A DNA stretch of 48,872 bases from Halolactibacillus alkaliphilus (GTDB lineage Bacteria; Bacillota; Bacilli; Bacillales; Amphibacillaceae): assembly GCF_900115465.1 (NCBI RefSeq), contig NZ_FOWN01000022.1, positions 1 through 48,872 on the forward strand, in the 5' to 3' direction. Both the position numbers and the translations under genes were made by a program. Shown piece after piece: positions 26,499 to 35,117 of this stretch (the stretch's first letter is position 1; the number at the start of each line of letters is the position of its first letter). Below the pieces are notes generated by a model. The model searched no databases, was not told the origin of the DNA, and saw only the letters and a list, made by a program, of their open reading frames with translations.

Positions 26499-27368
26499 TT
26501 ATCCTTTCACTGAACCAGCAATCATACCCTTCATAATCTGTTCTTGGAATAGTAAATACATAATAATTGTTGGGATAACAGCTATTGTCATCGCTGCCAT
26601 CGTAAGCGCATAATCTGTACTAAAACCATCTGAGAATATCGCAAGGCTAAGTGGTAACGTTTTTAATGCACTGTCATTAATGAAAACCAGGGCAAAGACA
26701 AATTCGTTCCAAAATCTTAAAAATGCAAGTATAGAAACTGTTGATAAGGCTGGCACACTTAATGGCAGCATGATCTTAAAGAAAATGCCCCAATATCCAC
26801 TACCATCAATTACTGCGGCTTCCTCTAATTCTTTAGGAATAGAACTCATATAAGCAACAGTTAGGAAAATAGCAATTGGAAGTTCAAACGCCGTATAAGG
26901 TAAAATCAACGCCCAATAGCTATCCAATAATCCAATTTCATTCATCATTGTAAATAAAGGAACTAACGTACTATGAACGGGAATTAACATACCTAACAAG
27001 AAAAATACGACTAAGAAACCTTTTAATTTGAAAGTAAAGCGAGATAATACATACGCCGTTAACGCGCCTAGAAAGACTGTTAATATAGTGGCAGTAACGG
27101 TAACAATAGCCGAATTGACCATGGCCTGACCTAGATTCGCCACATCCCAAGCACGTTGAAAGTTTTCAAACGTGAAACTCGTAGGAAAGGCATATGGCTG
27201 TGTGAAAAATTCCTCGTTCGTTTTAAATGAACTCGTTATCAACCAATACAGAGGATAGATCATTAATAACGAAAAAGTACTTAAAAACACGACGCGAAGA
27301 GTTTTAAATATTCCTACTTTAACTAAGAAACCTACAGAGGCGCCTTTTTTATTCATTTCACTATTCAA
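26499..27368 (-). CDS. Sugar ABC transporter permease, MalG/AraQ type
   Basis: A 289-residue permease with six helices (CUT1 family). The EAA loop that contacts the ATPase is EELEEAAVIDGSGYWGIFFKIMLPLSVPAL. The opening LLMIYPLYWLITSSFKTNEEFF is the usual MalG-side feature. The start is TTG at 27368, supported by AGGAGGTG 8 bases upstream; the ATG four codons later would be too far away. It pairs with the MalF-type permease encoded just upstream. No ATPase gene is in the operon, so a shared MsmX-type ATPase encoded elsewhere must energise it, as in Bacillus. Confidence 0.92.
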   Translation of the reverse strand: MNSEMNKKGASVGFLVKVGIFKTLRVVFLSTFSLLMIYPLYWLITSSFKTNEEFFTQPYAFPTSFTFENFQRAWDVANLGQAMVNSAIVTVTATILTVFLGALTAYVLSRFTFKLKGFLVVFFLLGMLIPVHSTLVPLFTMMNEIGLLDSYWALILPYTAFELPIAIFLTVAYMSSIPKELEEAAVIDGSGYWGIFFKIMLPLSVPALSTVSILAFLRFWNEFVFALVFINDSALKTLPLSLAIFSDGFSTDYALTMAAMTIAVIPTIIMYLLFQEQIMKGMIAGSVKG

Positions 27369-27383
27369 TTGATTGACACCTCC

Positions 27384-28256
27384 TTAGTCCTTTCTCTTCA
27401 TTAATATTTGACTTATAGCAATTAATATTAGACTTAAAATTATAATCATAGTAGAAATTGCTGAACCGAAGCCATAACGGTAAACTAAAAAAGTATTATT
27501 ATACATATACGTTGCCAAGATCTCTGTTGATTGAGCGGGACCGCCACCTGTCATAACAAATACTTGATCAAATGCTTTTAAGCTCCCAGAGATACAAAGT
27601 ATAATCACAACTTTAATTGTTCCCCACATATTTGGTAAGATGATATAAATTAATTTTTTCCACCCTATAGCACCGTCAAGTAATGCCGCTTCTTCAATCT
27701 CACCTGGAATATTTTGTATTGTGGCAATAAAAATAATTAAGTATGGACCAATATAGTTCCAAATAATTGGGATAGAGACCGCGTACATATTCACATCCGG
27801 ATCAGCAAGCCACGCTCTCGTCCAAGACTCAAGTCCGATATTTCTTAAGACGGTGTTAATTACGCCTAATTCTAAATCAAATATATATCCCCATATAAGA
27901 CCAACTACAACTGTTGAAATAACCATAGGTAAAAAAACTGCAGAACGGACAAAACGTTGGAACATATTACTTTTTCTTAGTAATAGAGCAAGACCCAACG
28001 CAATAGGTACTTGACCTAAGACTGATGCCCCTACAATAATAAGGTTATTTTTAAACGCCCTCCAAAAGATAGGGCTCTGCACCACTTCAATGTAGTTTTG
28101 AAAGCCGATAAATGTCGCATCACCCATTCCAGACCATTCGAAAAATCCATAATAAGAAGATCTGAATATGGGGATGATAACAAAGAAACTGTAAAGCAAA
28201 AGGGCTGGAAGTAATGTCATTACTAACAATCCTCTTAACTTTAATCTAGATTGCAT
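27384..28256 (-). CDS. Sugar ABC transporter permease, MalF/LacF type
   Basis: A 290-residue CUT1 permease with six helices. The EAA loop is GEIEEAALLDGAIGWKKLIYIILPNMWGTI. The GGPAQSTEILATYMYN segment near residue 240 is typical of the MalF-type half. AAAAGGGGGG lies before the ATG. It forms a heterodimeric channel with the MalG-type permease downstream and receives sugar from the lipoprotein encoded upstream. Confidence 0.92.
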   Translation of the reverse strand: MQSRLKLRGLLVMTLLPALLLYSFFVIIPIFRSSYYGFFEWSGMGDATFIGFQNYIEVVQSPIFWRAFKNNLIIVGASVLGQVPIALGLALLLRKSNMFQRFVRSAVFLPMVISTVVVGLIWGYIFDLELGVINTVLRNIGLESWTRAWLADPDVNMYAVSIPIIWNYIGPYLIIFIATIQNIPGEIEEAALLDGAIGWKKLIYIILPNMWGTIKVVIILCISGSLKAFDQVFVMTGGGPAQSTEILATYMYNNTFLVYRYGFGSAISTMIIILSLILIAISQILMKRKD

Positions 28257-28284
28257 ATTATCCCCCCTTTTGCCTTTTTAATCA

Positions 28285-29583
28285 TTAATTTGTCGTCTGT
28301 GCTCTTTGAATATTTTCAGCCACTTTTTCTACATCTCCACCTAACATAATTTCTTGCAGTCCATTGTTAACCGCTTCTGCACCTGCAGATGTTAAATGCA
28401 AATCATATACTGGAGCAAAAGCTGCGCCACGTACAAGGTTAAAGGCTTCATAAAAGAGAGGGTTTACAACTTCTTCGTTTAGATCTAGATCATACATAAC
28501 CATTGAGTTACTTTCAGCTATTACCTTTTGTGCATTATCATTACTTAATGCATAAATTAAATCTAACGCTGCTTCTTTAGCAGCACCTTCTGTTTTACTG
28601 CTTAACAGATATCCTCCTCCAGGACCACCTGTAATTGTATTACCTTGTCCCTGACCACCTTCAATAGATGGAACCGTTGTAATACCGATATTATTCAGTA
28701 CTTCTTCTGACACTGAAGTTGCTAAACTACTGATAGTCCACGAACCATTAATCATCATAGCTGCATTTCCTTGCGCAAAACTTTGCTCTGCTTGCGTATT
28801 ATCCAAACTATTTGCACCTTCTGAGTAAGCATTATGATCAACTAATTCTTTGAAGTGATTTAATGCTTCAATGAATATAGGATCAGTAAATGTTGCACCA
28901 TCTTGATTTACAGCATTCATAAACCAATCAGTACCAGTTACACGGTCAGCAATAGCACCGAAAGTAGTCGATTGCGCAACCCAAGGCGCTCTGTTTCCCA
29001 TTGCTAAAGGCGTAATCCCTTTATCGTTAAAGAAATCAATTGTTTCAATGAAATCCTCCCAAGTTGACGGCACCTCTAAGTCATTTTCTTCAAACATTTG
29101 TTTGTTATAATACAAAAATGAAGTAGCTGACATAGCAACTGGCGCTGAATACAATTCTCCATCATAATTATATGGTTCAAGTGCACCTGTCAGGAATGAA
29201 TCTTTCCATTCTGGATTCTCATCAAATAGCGACGTTATTGGTTGGATGAGTTCATTTTTTTGGAATTCATCGGTAAAACTGCCCGCATAGGTTAAGAAAA
29301 TATCTGGTAGTTCATCTGCAGCTGCAACTGTACTAATACGCTGACGATAGCCATCTACTGGAATAGCCTGCTCATCCACTTCAATATGTGGATTTGCTTC
29401 TTGAAACTCCGCAATCATCTCTCTAACAGATCTAGCACGCAAGTCATCCCCAGCGAAATTGTGCCAAATGGAGATTTTAACTTCTTCTACATCATCACCA
29501 GACACTTCCACGTTATCTTCCGAATCACCACATGCAACTAAAGTAATCATTAGAACCAACAATACTGCTAATAACTTTTTCAT
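28285..29583 (-). CDS. Sugar ABC transporter solute-binding lipoprotein
   Basis: A 432-residue extracellular binding protein anchored by lipid. The start at 29583 (MKKLLAVLLVLM) has AAAGGAG upstream. The signal peptide ends in the lipobox LVAC, and Cys would be the lipidated residue. The mature protein has the CUT1/family 1 pattern: VKISIWHNFAGDDLRARSVREMIAEF, NPHIEVDEQAIP, LPDIFLTYAGSF, FAQGNAAMMINGSWT and the late GGPGGGYLLSSK. The ligand is unknown; operon partners point to a beta-glycoside. It is the first gene of the operon, behind a promoter with a cre box in its spacer. Confidence 0.92.
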   Translation of the reverse strand: MKKLLAVLLVLMITLVACGDSEDNVEVSGDDVEEVKISIWHNFAGDDLRARSVREMIAEFQEANPHIEVDEQAIPVDGYRQRISTVAAADELPDIFLTYAGSFTDEFQKNELIQPITSLFDENPEWKDSFLTGALEPYNYDGELYSAPVAMSATSFLYYNKQMFEENDLEVPSTWEDFIETIDFFNDKGITPLAMGNRAPWVAQSTTFGAIADRVTGTDWFMNAVNQDGATFTDPIFIEALNHFKELVDHNAYSEGANSLDNTQAEQSFAQGNAAMMINGSWTISSLATSVSEEVLNNIGITTVPSIEGGQGQGNTITGGPGGGYLLSSKTEGAAKEAALDLIYALSNDNAQKVIAESNSMVMYDLDLNEEVVNPLFYEAFNLVRGAAFAPVYDLHLTSAGAEAVNNGLQEIMLGGDVEKVAENIQRAQTTN

Positions 29584-29614
29584 TGTTAACCACTCCTTTT
29601 TATTTACTACACTC

Positions 29615-29643
29615 ATTTTATAATAGCGCTTTCATTATGATAA
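29615..29643 (-). promoter_or_regulatory. Promoter of the ABC glycoside operon with cre box
   Basis: Minus-strand TTATCA (29638-29643), 17-base spacer, TAAAAT (29615-29620). The cre-like TGAAAGCGCTATTA (29621-29634) fits 13 of 14 consensus positions and fills the spacer. CcpA should shut the operon off in glucose. The poor -35 agrees with activation by the YesN-type regulator. Confidence 0.75.
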
Positions 29644-29705
29644 GGTAGGGATTTTAAAGATATAGGTAGACAAATCAAAGCTCTTCTCCACCCCTTTACT
29701 TATGT

Positions 29706-29737
29706 GAAAACCCGAACCTTTTATAAGGCTCGGGTTC
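29706..29737 (-). terminator. Terminator after the MupG-like gene
   Basis: AACCCGAACC and GGCTCGGGTT pair around TTTATAA-type loop sequence and are followed on the minus strand by TTTTC. It separates the yesM-yesN-mupG unit from the ABC operon. Confidence 0.7.
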
Positions 29738-29775
29738 ACTAAAATAAACCATCATATTATCAATTTATCATGTAT

Positions 29776-30867
29776 TCAGTTACTGCTTTCTTTAAAGATA
29801 AATGTTCGCCAGGGGGTAATATAATCTATTAAGAATACTTGATCTGAGTTAACTCTAGCCACATTATTCTTTCTAGTGTCTATCGGCAATTCTTTAAGAA
29901 CGATTTGTAGTTCAGCTTTATACTTACCGAAGTTATCATTCCCGATCACAACACAACCAACTTCTTGCTTTTGAGGAGAGCGAGGTGCGATTGAACTATC
30001 AATATATTTCTTCCTTACTTCCGTTGAACGTACTAAAAACTCTGTAATATCCCCTCGACGAACATGTTGCTCGCTTAAAACAACCGCTTTTTCTATATCT
30101 GATAATTCACCCTCTAGAGTTATATCCAACTCTAGTATGTAACGGTTGAGCGCGCCCAACTGTACTATTTCTGCTTCCGTCGCGTACCCATTTCCAATAA
30201 TCACATCATCTATTAACCCCGTGGCCCATAGGTGCTTTGCTTGAACGTGTATCGGAATGTTTCGGTGCTCTTCTAGGGTACACAGACCATCGTTAATATC
30301 CCAAGGACCCATAGTTCCGCCTTGGCATGTAACGAATGCCGCCGTTCGAATACCTTGGTCTTTAAACCTTTCAGAACATTTCACAAAAAAGTCATAAGGC
30401 AACCCTGTATACTTTTGCGGGTAAAAATTATGACAACCAATCAAATTCTCTTTATTTGGCTGATGTGAAAGAATATTATTTAAATAATCAATATCATTAC
30501 TCATATTCAATTCAATCTTTAAATTATAAGCGTTATAGGTTAAAGCAGCCTCTCGCTTACCATCAAACGCGGCGTCTAATCGAATACCATCTGCACCTAT
30601 ATCAGCAAAAAAGCTTAAATCATCATAACTTATACCAAGACGATCAAACACCGTGGGGGCAACATCTAAAATAACCTCCATTCCTAGTTCTTTTGCATAA
30701 AAGATAATTTCTTTAAAAGATTGCACTAGTTCATTTTTAGGTTTATCCGCTGACAGTAAGCAAGTAAAGACCCGAGCAAAGCCATTTTCTTTTGCTAAAG
30801 TTAAGTACTGCTTATCTTTTTCCACATCTGATTTTTCAGGATAAATTGAAACGCCTAGATTTCTCAT
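29776..30867 (-). CDS. MupG/DUF871 family TIM-barrel protein
   Basis: A 363-residue protein of the DUF871 family, whose characterised member MupG is a 6-phospho-N-acetylmuramidase acting on MurNAc-6-phosphate-GlcNAc. Blocks visible are MRNLGVSIYPEKSDVEKDKQYL, GFARVFTCLLSADKPKNEL, GMEVILDVAP, DLSFFADIGADGIRLDAAFDG, LIGCHNFYPQKYTGLPYDFF and TAAFVTCQGGTMGPW, then a small C-terminal beta domain. I start it at 30867, the family's normal start. An upstream ATG overlapping the yesN stop lacks a ribosome binding site. It is placed after the YesM/YesN genes, not in the ABC operon. The neighbouring GH4 and ROK genes make a phospho-disaccharide substrate plausible; MurNAc itself is not supported by other genes here. 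Confidence 0.82.
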   Translation of the reverse strand: MRNLGVSIYPEKSDVEKDKQYLTLAKENGFARVFTCLLSADKPKNELVQSFKEIIFYAKELGMEVILDVAPTVFDRLGISYDDLSFFADIGADGIRLDAAFDGKREAALTYNAYNLKIELNMSNDIDYLNNILSHQPNKENLIGCHNFYPQKYTGLPYDFFVKCSERFKDQGIRTAAFVTCQGGTMGPWDINDGLCTLEEHRNIPIHVQAKHLWATGLIDDVIIGNGYATEAEIVQLGALNRYILELDITLEGELSDIEKAVVLSEQHVRRGDITEFLVRSTEVRKKYIDSSIAPRSPQKQEVGCVVIGNDNFGKYKAELQIVLKELPIDTRKNNVARVNSDQVFLIDYITPWRTFIFKESSN

Positions 30868-30890
30868 GTTTTTCTTTTCTCCTTTTTTGG

Positions 30891-32402
30891 TCATTTATTT
30901 TGATAATATGTTTCTCTATACTGTGTCGGTGTCATTTTATAATACTTTTTAAAAATTTTTGTGAAATATTTGCTGTCATTATACCCTACTAATTTTGTGA
31001 CTTCCTTAACACTCATTGATGTGTACATGAAATAATCTGCAGCTTTCTTTATACGTAAGTCTGTTAGTAGCTCAACGTAAGACTTTCCGGTTTTCCGGCG
31101 AATAACTACACTTAAATAGTTGGGATGAACAGGGATTTTTTCAGCTATCTCTTTGAGCGATAAAGGATCTCCAAGATGATTCTTCATATAATTAAGCGAC
31201 TCTTCAACATAATTAGTGTTTTTTTGGTAACACAATTTAAAGTTTTGTGATATTACGGATAATAGTGAAAACAACTCTTCCTTTGGATTTTGAAACCACT
31301 CCTGAAACACAGGCATCGAATCATAATGCATAGCTTTTTCATCTTGTCCATACTGATTAACTAAGCGGATACTATCAATATAGAGATGCTGAACATAAAA
31401 TTGAATAGACCTAGGAGTAGCATCCGGATGCGATAGTAACCAATCAATAAAGTTAGAAATCCAAGCTCTTAGTTTTTCTTTATCCCCATTTTTCATACAT
31501 TCGTTCAACTCGTTTTTATAGATTGTCATATGATCGGTATAAGAAATACCCTTTCGATAAACGATATCTTTTTCCGTTAATACGGTGTAATCTCTCAAAA
31601 TCCATTGATATGGAATAAAAGATACGACTTGTTTATATAAATGCGCTATTTCATCAAGAGAACTTACGATTGAACTCATAATTACTGGCTTACCATAAAG
31701 ATCCTTGATTCTTCTCGAAGCTACTTGGAGCAGATAATCATCTTTTAAATACTTATCACGTTTTAACAAAATCAATGTATGATTATGATAAGTAAACCAT
31801 TTACCATTCAGATAACTGTTCCATAACTCTTCATGAACTTGGATATCATGAAGAGTGCTGGTTTCATCAATCAGTAGTAATTGGTATGGCGCCTCTTTAA
31901 ACGCGGGAATTAAGTCTACTAACGTTTGTTTAGGAAACGCTTTCATTTCATTTTGTAGTGCTTCTTTTAATTGGTTAACAACTGCACGCTCCGCTTCGTG
32001 TTCTTTTAACTGATCATATTCTTTTATTCTTTGTAATCTTTTTTTAGCTCTTTCCACCGCCGCTATAATATCATCAGGTGAACTCGTTTTTAGTAGATAA
32101 TCACAAACGTTTTGACGTATCGCTTCTTGAATATATTCAAAATCATCGTAACCTGTAAGTAGAATAGACTCTATTTGATATTTTTTTTCAGTGATGTATG
32201 ATACCAAATCTAAGCCCGACATACCTTTCATCCTAATGTCTGTAATGAGAATATCCGGACATTCTCGGTCTAATTGTCTTATGACTTCTTCTGCAGAAGA
32301 AACGGGTTTAAGCAATATAAAACCCAGTTCCTCCCATGAAATAACGCTAGATATACCTTCCCTTATAATGATTTCATCATCTGCAATTAAGACTTTCACC
32401 AC
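30891..32402 (-). CDS. YesN-type response regulator (receiver + AraC helix-turn-helix)
   Basis: A 503-residue regulator. The N-terminal receiver has VKVLIADDEIIIREG and phospho-acceptor Asp in CPDILITDIRMKGMSG. A long middle region (about 125-390) follows. The C-terminal AraC domain of two helix-turn-helix motifs holds SLKEIAEKIPVHPNYLSVVIRRKTGKSYVELLTDLRIKKAADY and VTKLVGYNDSKYFTKIFKKYYKMTPTQYR. The start is GTG with GGAGGG upstream, overlapping the yesM stop. Phosphorylated by the YesM-type kinase, it most likely activates the adjacent ABC/GH4/ROK operon, whose promoter has a weak -35. Confidence 0.92.
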   Translation of the reverse strand: MVKVLIADDEIIIREGISSVISWEELGFILLKPVSSAEEVIRQLDRECPDILITDIRMKGMSGLDLVSYITEKKYQIESILLTGYDDFEYIQEAIRQNVCDYLLKTSSPDDIIAAVERAKKRLQRIKEYDQLKEHEAERAVVNQLKEALQNEMKAFPKQTLVDLIPAFKEAPYQLLLIDETSTLHDIQVHEELWNSYLNGKWFTYHNHTLILLKRDKYLKDDYLLQVASRRIKDLYGKPVIMSSIVSSLDEIAHLYKQVVSFIPYQWILRDYTVLTEKDIVYRKGISYTDHMTIYKNELNECMKNGDKEKLRAWISNFIDWLLSHPDATPRSIQFYVQHLYIDSIRLVNQYGQDEKAMHYDSMPVFQEWFQNPKEELFSLLSVISQNFKLCYQKNTNYVEESLNYMKNHLGDPLSLKEIAEKIPVHPNYLSVVIRRKTGKSYVELLTDLRIKKAADYFMYTSMSVKEVTKLVGYNDSKYFTKIFKKYYKMTPTQYRETYYQNK

Positions 32403-34141
32403 TTGATCCCTCCCTTTATTGGAGTAGAAAAACTGATTACTGTTCCTTTGTTAACTTCACTTTTAATGTGTAGCTTAGATTGTTCACCAAAGTGTAAGAT
32501 AAGTCTTAAATTCACATTTCGAAGCCCGTAATTTTTCCCAACCACTACCTCTGAGTTTTGATCGTAATCAAATTGTTGGTTTAGCTCTTTGAGTTTTTGC
32601 TCTGAGATACCAATGCCATTATCCTTCACTTCAAATTGGATATATTGACCTTGCTCTTTTGCGATTACATCAATGACCCCATAATAGTTTTCAACAGCAA
32701 AAAATCCATGATTGATACTATTTTCGATTAAAGGTTGTAAAACGAGTTTTAGCATCGTACATTGTTTCAACTTCTCTGGTATGGTTAGATTTAGTTGAAA
32801 GCTATTTGGGTAGCGTATTTTCAAAATTTCTAAATAATGAATTAAATTACCTACTTCTTGTTCTATAGTGCAGTATTCATTCCCTTTATTTAGACTAAAG
32901 CGTAAGAAGTCACTTAAATGAGAGACGACTTTAACAATATCATAAGATTTTGTACTTAAAGCAATCCAATGCACTGAGGCTAACGTATTGTATAAAAAGT
33001 GTGGGTTAATTTGGGATTGCAATGCTTGTAAATCGAGCGTGCGTTTTATTGACTCATTTTTCTTTACTTCATCCATAAGGATCTCAATACGTTCATTGAG
33101 AGAATTATAGCTTATAATTAAGTCACCAATTTCATTATTAGAGTATGATACAACCGTATTTATGCACTCACCAGGATTAGAGTTTTGAATCGACTCTGTT
33201 AATGATGTTAACGGTTTAAATACTTTTGCGATAAAAAAAACCACCAAGCTAGTGATTAAGACAATGGCAATAAGTACAGAATACGTCGTTAGCCATAAAA
33301 CATAACGGTTTTGAGAACTATATTCTCGGAACGGAATAACACCTATAATATTCCAATTGACAGAAGGGACTTTTCTTGTGAAAATTGTTGCTTTTTCATT
33401 GGCCATTTGATAGACAAAGCTCTCTTCACTATTCCTATTATTAATATAATCACTTAAATTCATAATATCTATGTCACTATGTTTACCACCATTATTCTCA
33501 GCTAGTAATCGCCCTTCGTTTTCAATTAGTATGGATACATTCCATTCAAAATCAATGGAGTCTAAATACTCTGTAATAACTTCTTGACTTAAACTAATTG
33601 ATAAATAACCAATTAATTTGAAATTGTACGTGCTTCGGATTGGACGGGTTAAAGTTATCATTTCTCTTTTACCAGCTGTGGTATTATTATTTTCTTTTAC
33701 CGACCACCATTGTCCGTTTGTCATATGATTTGTTTCTAATGGTAAGCCTTCATCTAATACAGAAGTCGCAATAACAGCATTCCCATTTATCGGAGTAATC
33801 TTAATATTTTCTATATACGGCTTAGAAAACGCCAAGTTAGAGAGGAATCCAGAGATATCTCTTCGTTGCGCAATAAAATCGCCTTCTTTTCCCAAATACT
33901 CCTGAACGGATTGATGGCCAATTAAGAAAACAGATATATTTTCGATATCACTAACAATAAAATCTAGTGTGTCTTGGAGTTGATTAATCGAACTTTGTCC
34001 CGATATAGCTGCTCGTTCTTTTGACGCTTGTATAGTCATTTCATATGCAAACACGCCTAAAAGGCATAACGGTATTAAAACAGCCGCTAGAATAAACACT
34101 GTTAATTGATTTTTTAATGAGCGTCGAAACCATTTTTTCAT
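32396..34141 (-). CDS. YesM-type sensor histidine kinase (LytS/HisKA_7 class)
   Basis: A 581-residue membrane kinase. TM1 is at about 14-32, a Cache-like extracellular domain runs to about 285, TM2 is about 288-312, then HAMP (KVFKPLTSLTESIQNSN). The HisK domain has its phospho-acceptor in ALQSQINPHFLYNTLASVHWIAL, and the ATPase has LVLQPLIENSINHGF and FEVKDNGIGISEQ. It is the usual partner of AraC-type response regulators that control sugar ABC transporters in Firmicutes. It overlaps yesN by 7 bases. It probably senses the extracellular sugar directly or through the binding lipoprotein. Confidence 0.92.
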   Translation of the reverse strand: MKKWFRRSLKNQLTVFILAAVLIPLCLLGVFAYEMTIQASKERAAISGQSSINQLQDTLDFIVSDIENISVFLIGHQSVQEYLGKEGDFIAQRRDISGFLSNLAFSKPYIENIKITPINGNAVIATSVLDEGLPLETNHMTNGQWWSVKENNNTTAGKREMITLTRPIRSTYNFKLIGYLSISLSQEVITEYLDSIDFEWNVSILIENEGRLLAENNGGKHSDIDIMNLSDYINNRNSEESFVYQMANEKATIFTRKVPSVNWNIIGVIPFREYSSQNRYVLWLTTYSVLIAIVLITSLVVFFIAKVFKPLTSLTESIQNSNPGECINTVVSYSNNEIGDLIISYNSLNERIEILMDEVKKNESIKRTLDLQALQSQINPHFLYNTLASVHWIALSTKSYDIVKVVSHLSDFLRFSLNKGNEYCTIEQEVGNLIHYLEILKIRYPNSFQLNLTIPEKLKQCTMLKLVLQPLIENSINHGFFAVENYYGVIDVIAKEQGQYIQFEVKDNGIGISEQKLKELNQQFDYDQNSEVVVGKNYGLRNVNLRLILHFGEQSKLHIKSEVNKGTVISFSTPIKGGIKW

Positions 34142-34295
34142 ACGTATGCAAATCCTTCTTTAATAATCTCAAAGCTACTTCAAGGCCTCGTTAAAGCTCT
34201 TTTTTAAACATAAGATTTTAATCCGGCTAATCCACCCTCAAAAAAAGCGAGTGCATTTGAAAATTACTCGATCAAATTTAACTAAATCTATACTT

Positions 34296-34319
34296 ATGCA
34301 ATTGGCGCAGTAATTGCAT
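34296..34319. repeat. Inverted repeat between gntR and yesM
   Basis: ATGCAATT and AATTGCAT arms around an 8-base centre. No T-run follows, so an operator is as likely as a weak terminator. The surrounding gap 34142-34372 has no gene, and I see no convincing promoter for yesM. Confidence 0.45.
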
Positions 34320-34372
34320 TTTGTCTGTTTATTCTAATACTCTTTTCATTAGATTGTCTAGCTAACAAAGTA

Positions 34373-35098
34373 CTACTTACTGATTGAATCATTATAATCT
34401 ACAACATAGTTATGTTTCTCAATGTTGTAGTAGCCTTCACTATACTCGACTATCTGTCCTTCTTCATCACTTGAACGTCTTATTCGTTTCAATATAGGCG
34501 AACCCTCTGGTAAACTTAATACTTCTCCAATATGCTTAGATAAGTAGCCCACTGTAAACTCATCTCTAAATGATTCTAATCGAATATTAGACTGCTCCAA
34601 ATAACGGTAAAGAGAATTAATCTCAATACTTTCTACCTCATCACTCGTTAAACTTATACGTAGGTAGTGATTGAAATAGATGTAAGGATCTCCATCTAAG
34701 AAGTATACGCGCTCCACCTTTAAGCAGTCTTCCCCGAAAATAGTATATAGCATTGATTCCTGAGGCAATAAAAGCTTCTCAATACTTAGTACTTTTTTTG
34801 TCATTCTATGTCCTTCTTCTACTAAAACTTCTGTAAATCGCTTTCCTTTAGAAAGTCTTGTCCCCGATACATTTGCAATCACTTTGGTCCCTTTGCCACT
34901 TTTCTTTTCCAAATAACCTTCTTGTACCAATTCTTTGATGGCATTTCTTATTGTAATTTTACTTACTTTAAACTCTTTCTCCAATTGAGGCTCAGAAGGA
35001 ATATTCTCATTTAATGGATATTCACCATTTAGAATGCGGTCCTTAACCACCTCTTTTATCTGTAAATACAATAGCCCTTTTTTTCTTTTAACAGTCAA
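34373..35098 (-). CDS. GntR/HutC-family transcriptional regulator
   Basis: A 241-residue regulator. The N-terminal winged helix (LYLQIKEVVKDRILNGEYPLNENIPSEPQLEKEFKVSKITIRNAIKELVQEGYLEKKSGKGTKV) is followed by a UTRA ligand-binding domain (ERVYFLDGDPYIYFNHYLR, LESFRDEFTVG, LKRIRRSSDEEGQIVEYSEGYYN). The start is TTG with GGGGTGA 7 bases upstream. It is the last gene of the glucosaminate-type operon, 19 bases after the kinase, so it should regulate its own operon. The TATAACGTTATA palindrome beside the operon promoter (39152-39163) is its likely operator. The effector is probably a phosphorylated sugar acid of the pathway. Confidence 0.9.
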   Translation of the reverse strand: MTVKRKKGLLYLQIKEVVKDRILNGEYPLNENIPSEPQLEKEFKVSKITIRNAIKELVQEGYLEKKSGKGTKVIANVSGTRLSKGKRFTEVLVEEGHRMTKKVLSIEKLLLPQESMLYTIFGEDCLKVERVYFLDGDPYIYFNHYLRISLTSDEVESIEINSLYRYLEQSNIRLESFRDEFTVGYLSKHIGEVLSLPEGSPILKRIRRSSDEEGQIVEYSEGYYNIEKHNYVVDYNDSISK

Positions 35099-35117
35099 TT
35101 AAATTTCACCCCATTAC

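Noticed and set aside
29776-30867. MurNAc or peptidoglycan recycling cluster based on the MupG-like gene
   Set aside because: No MurNAc PTS (MurP), etherase MurQ or MurR-type regulator is present. The neighbouring genes fit beta-glycoside use better, so the substrate is left open.
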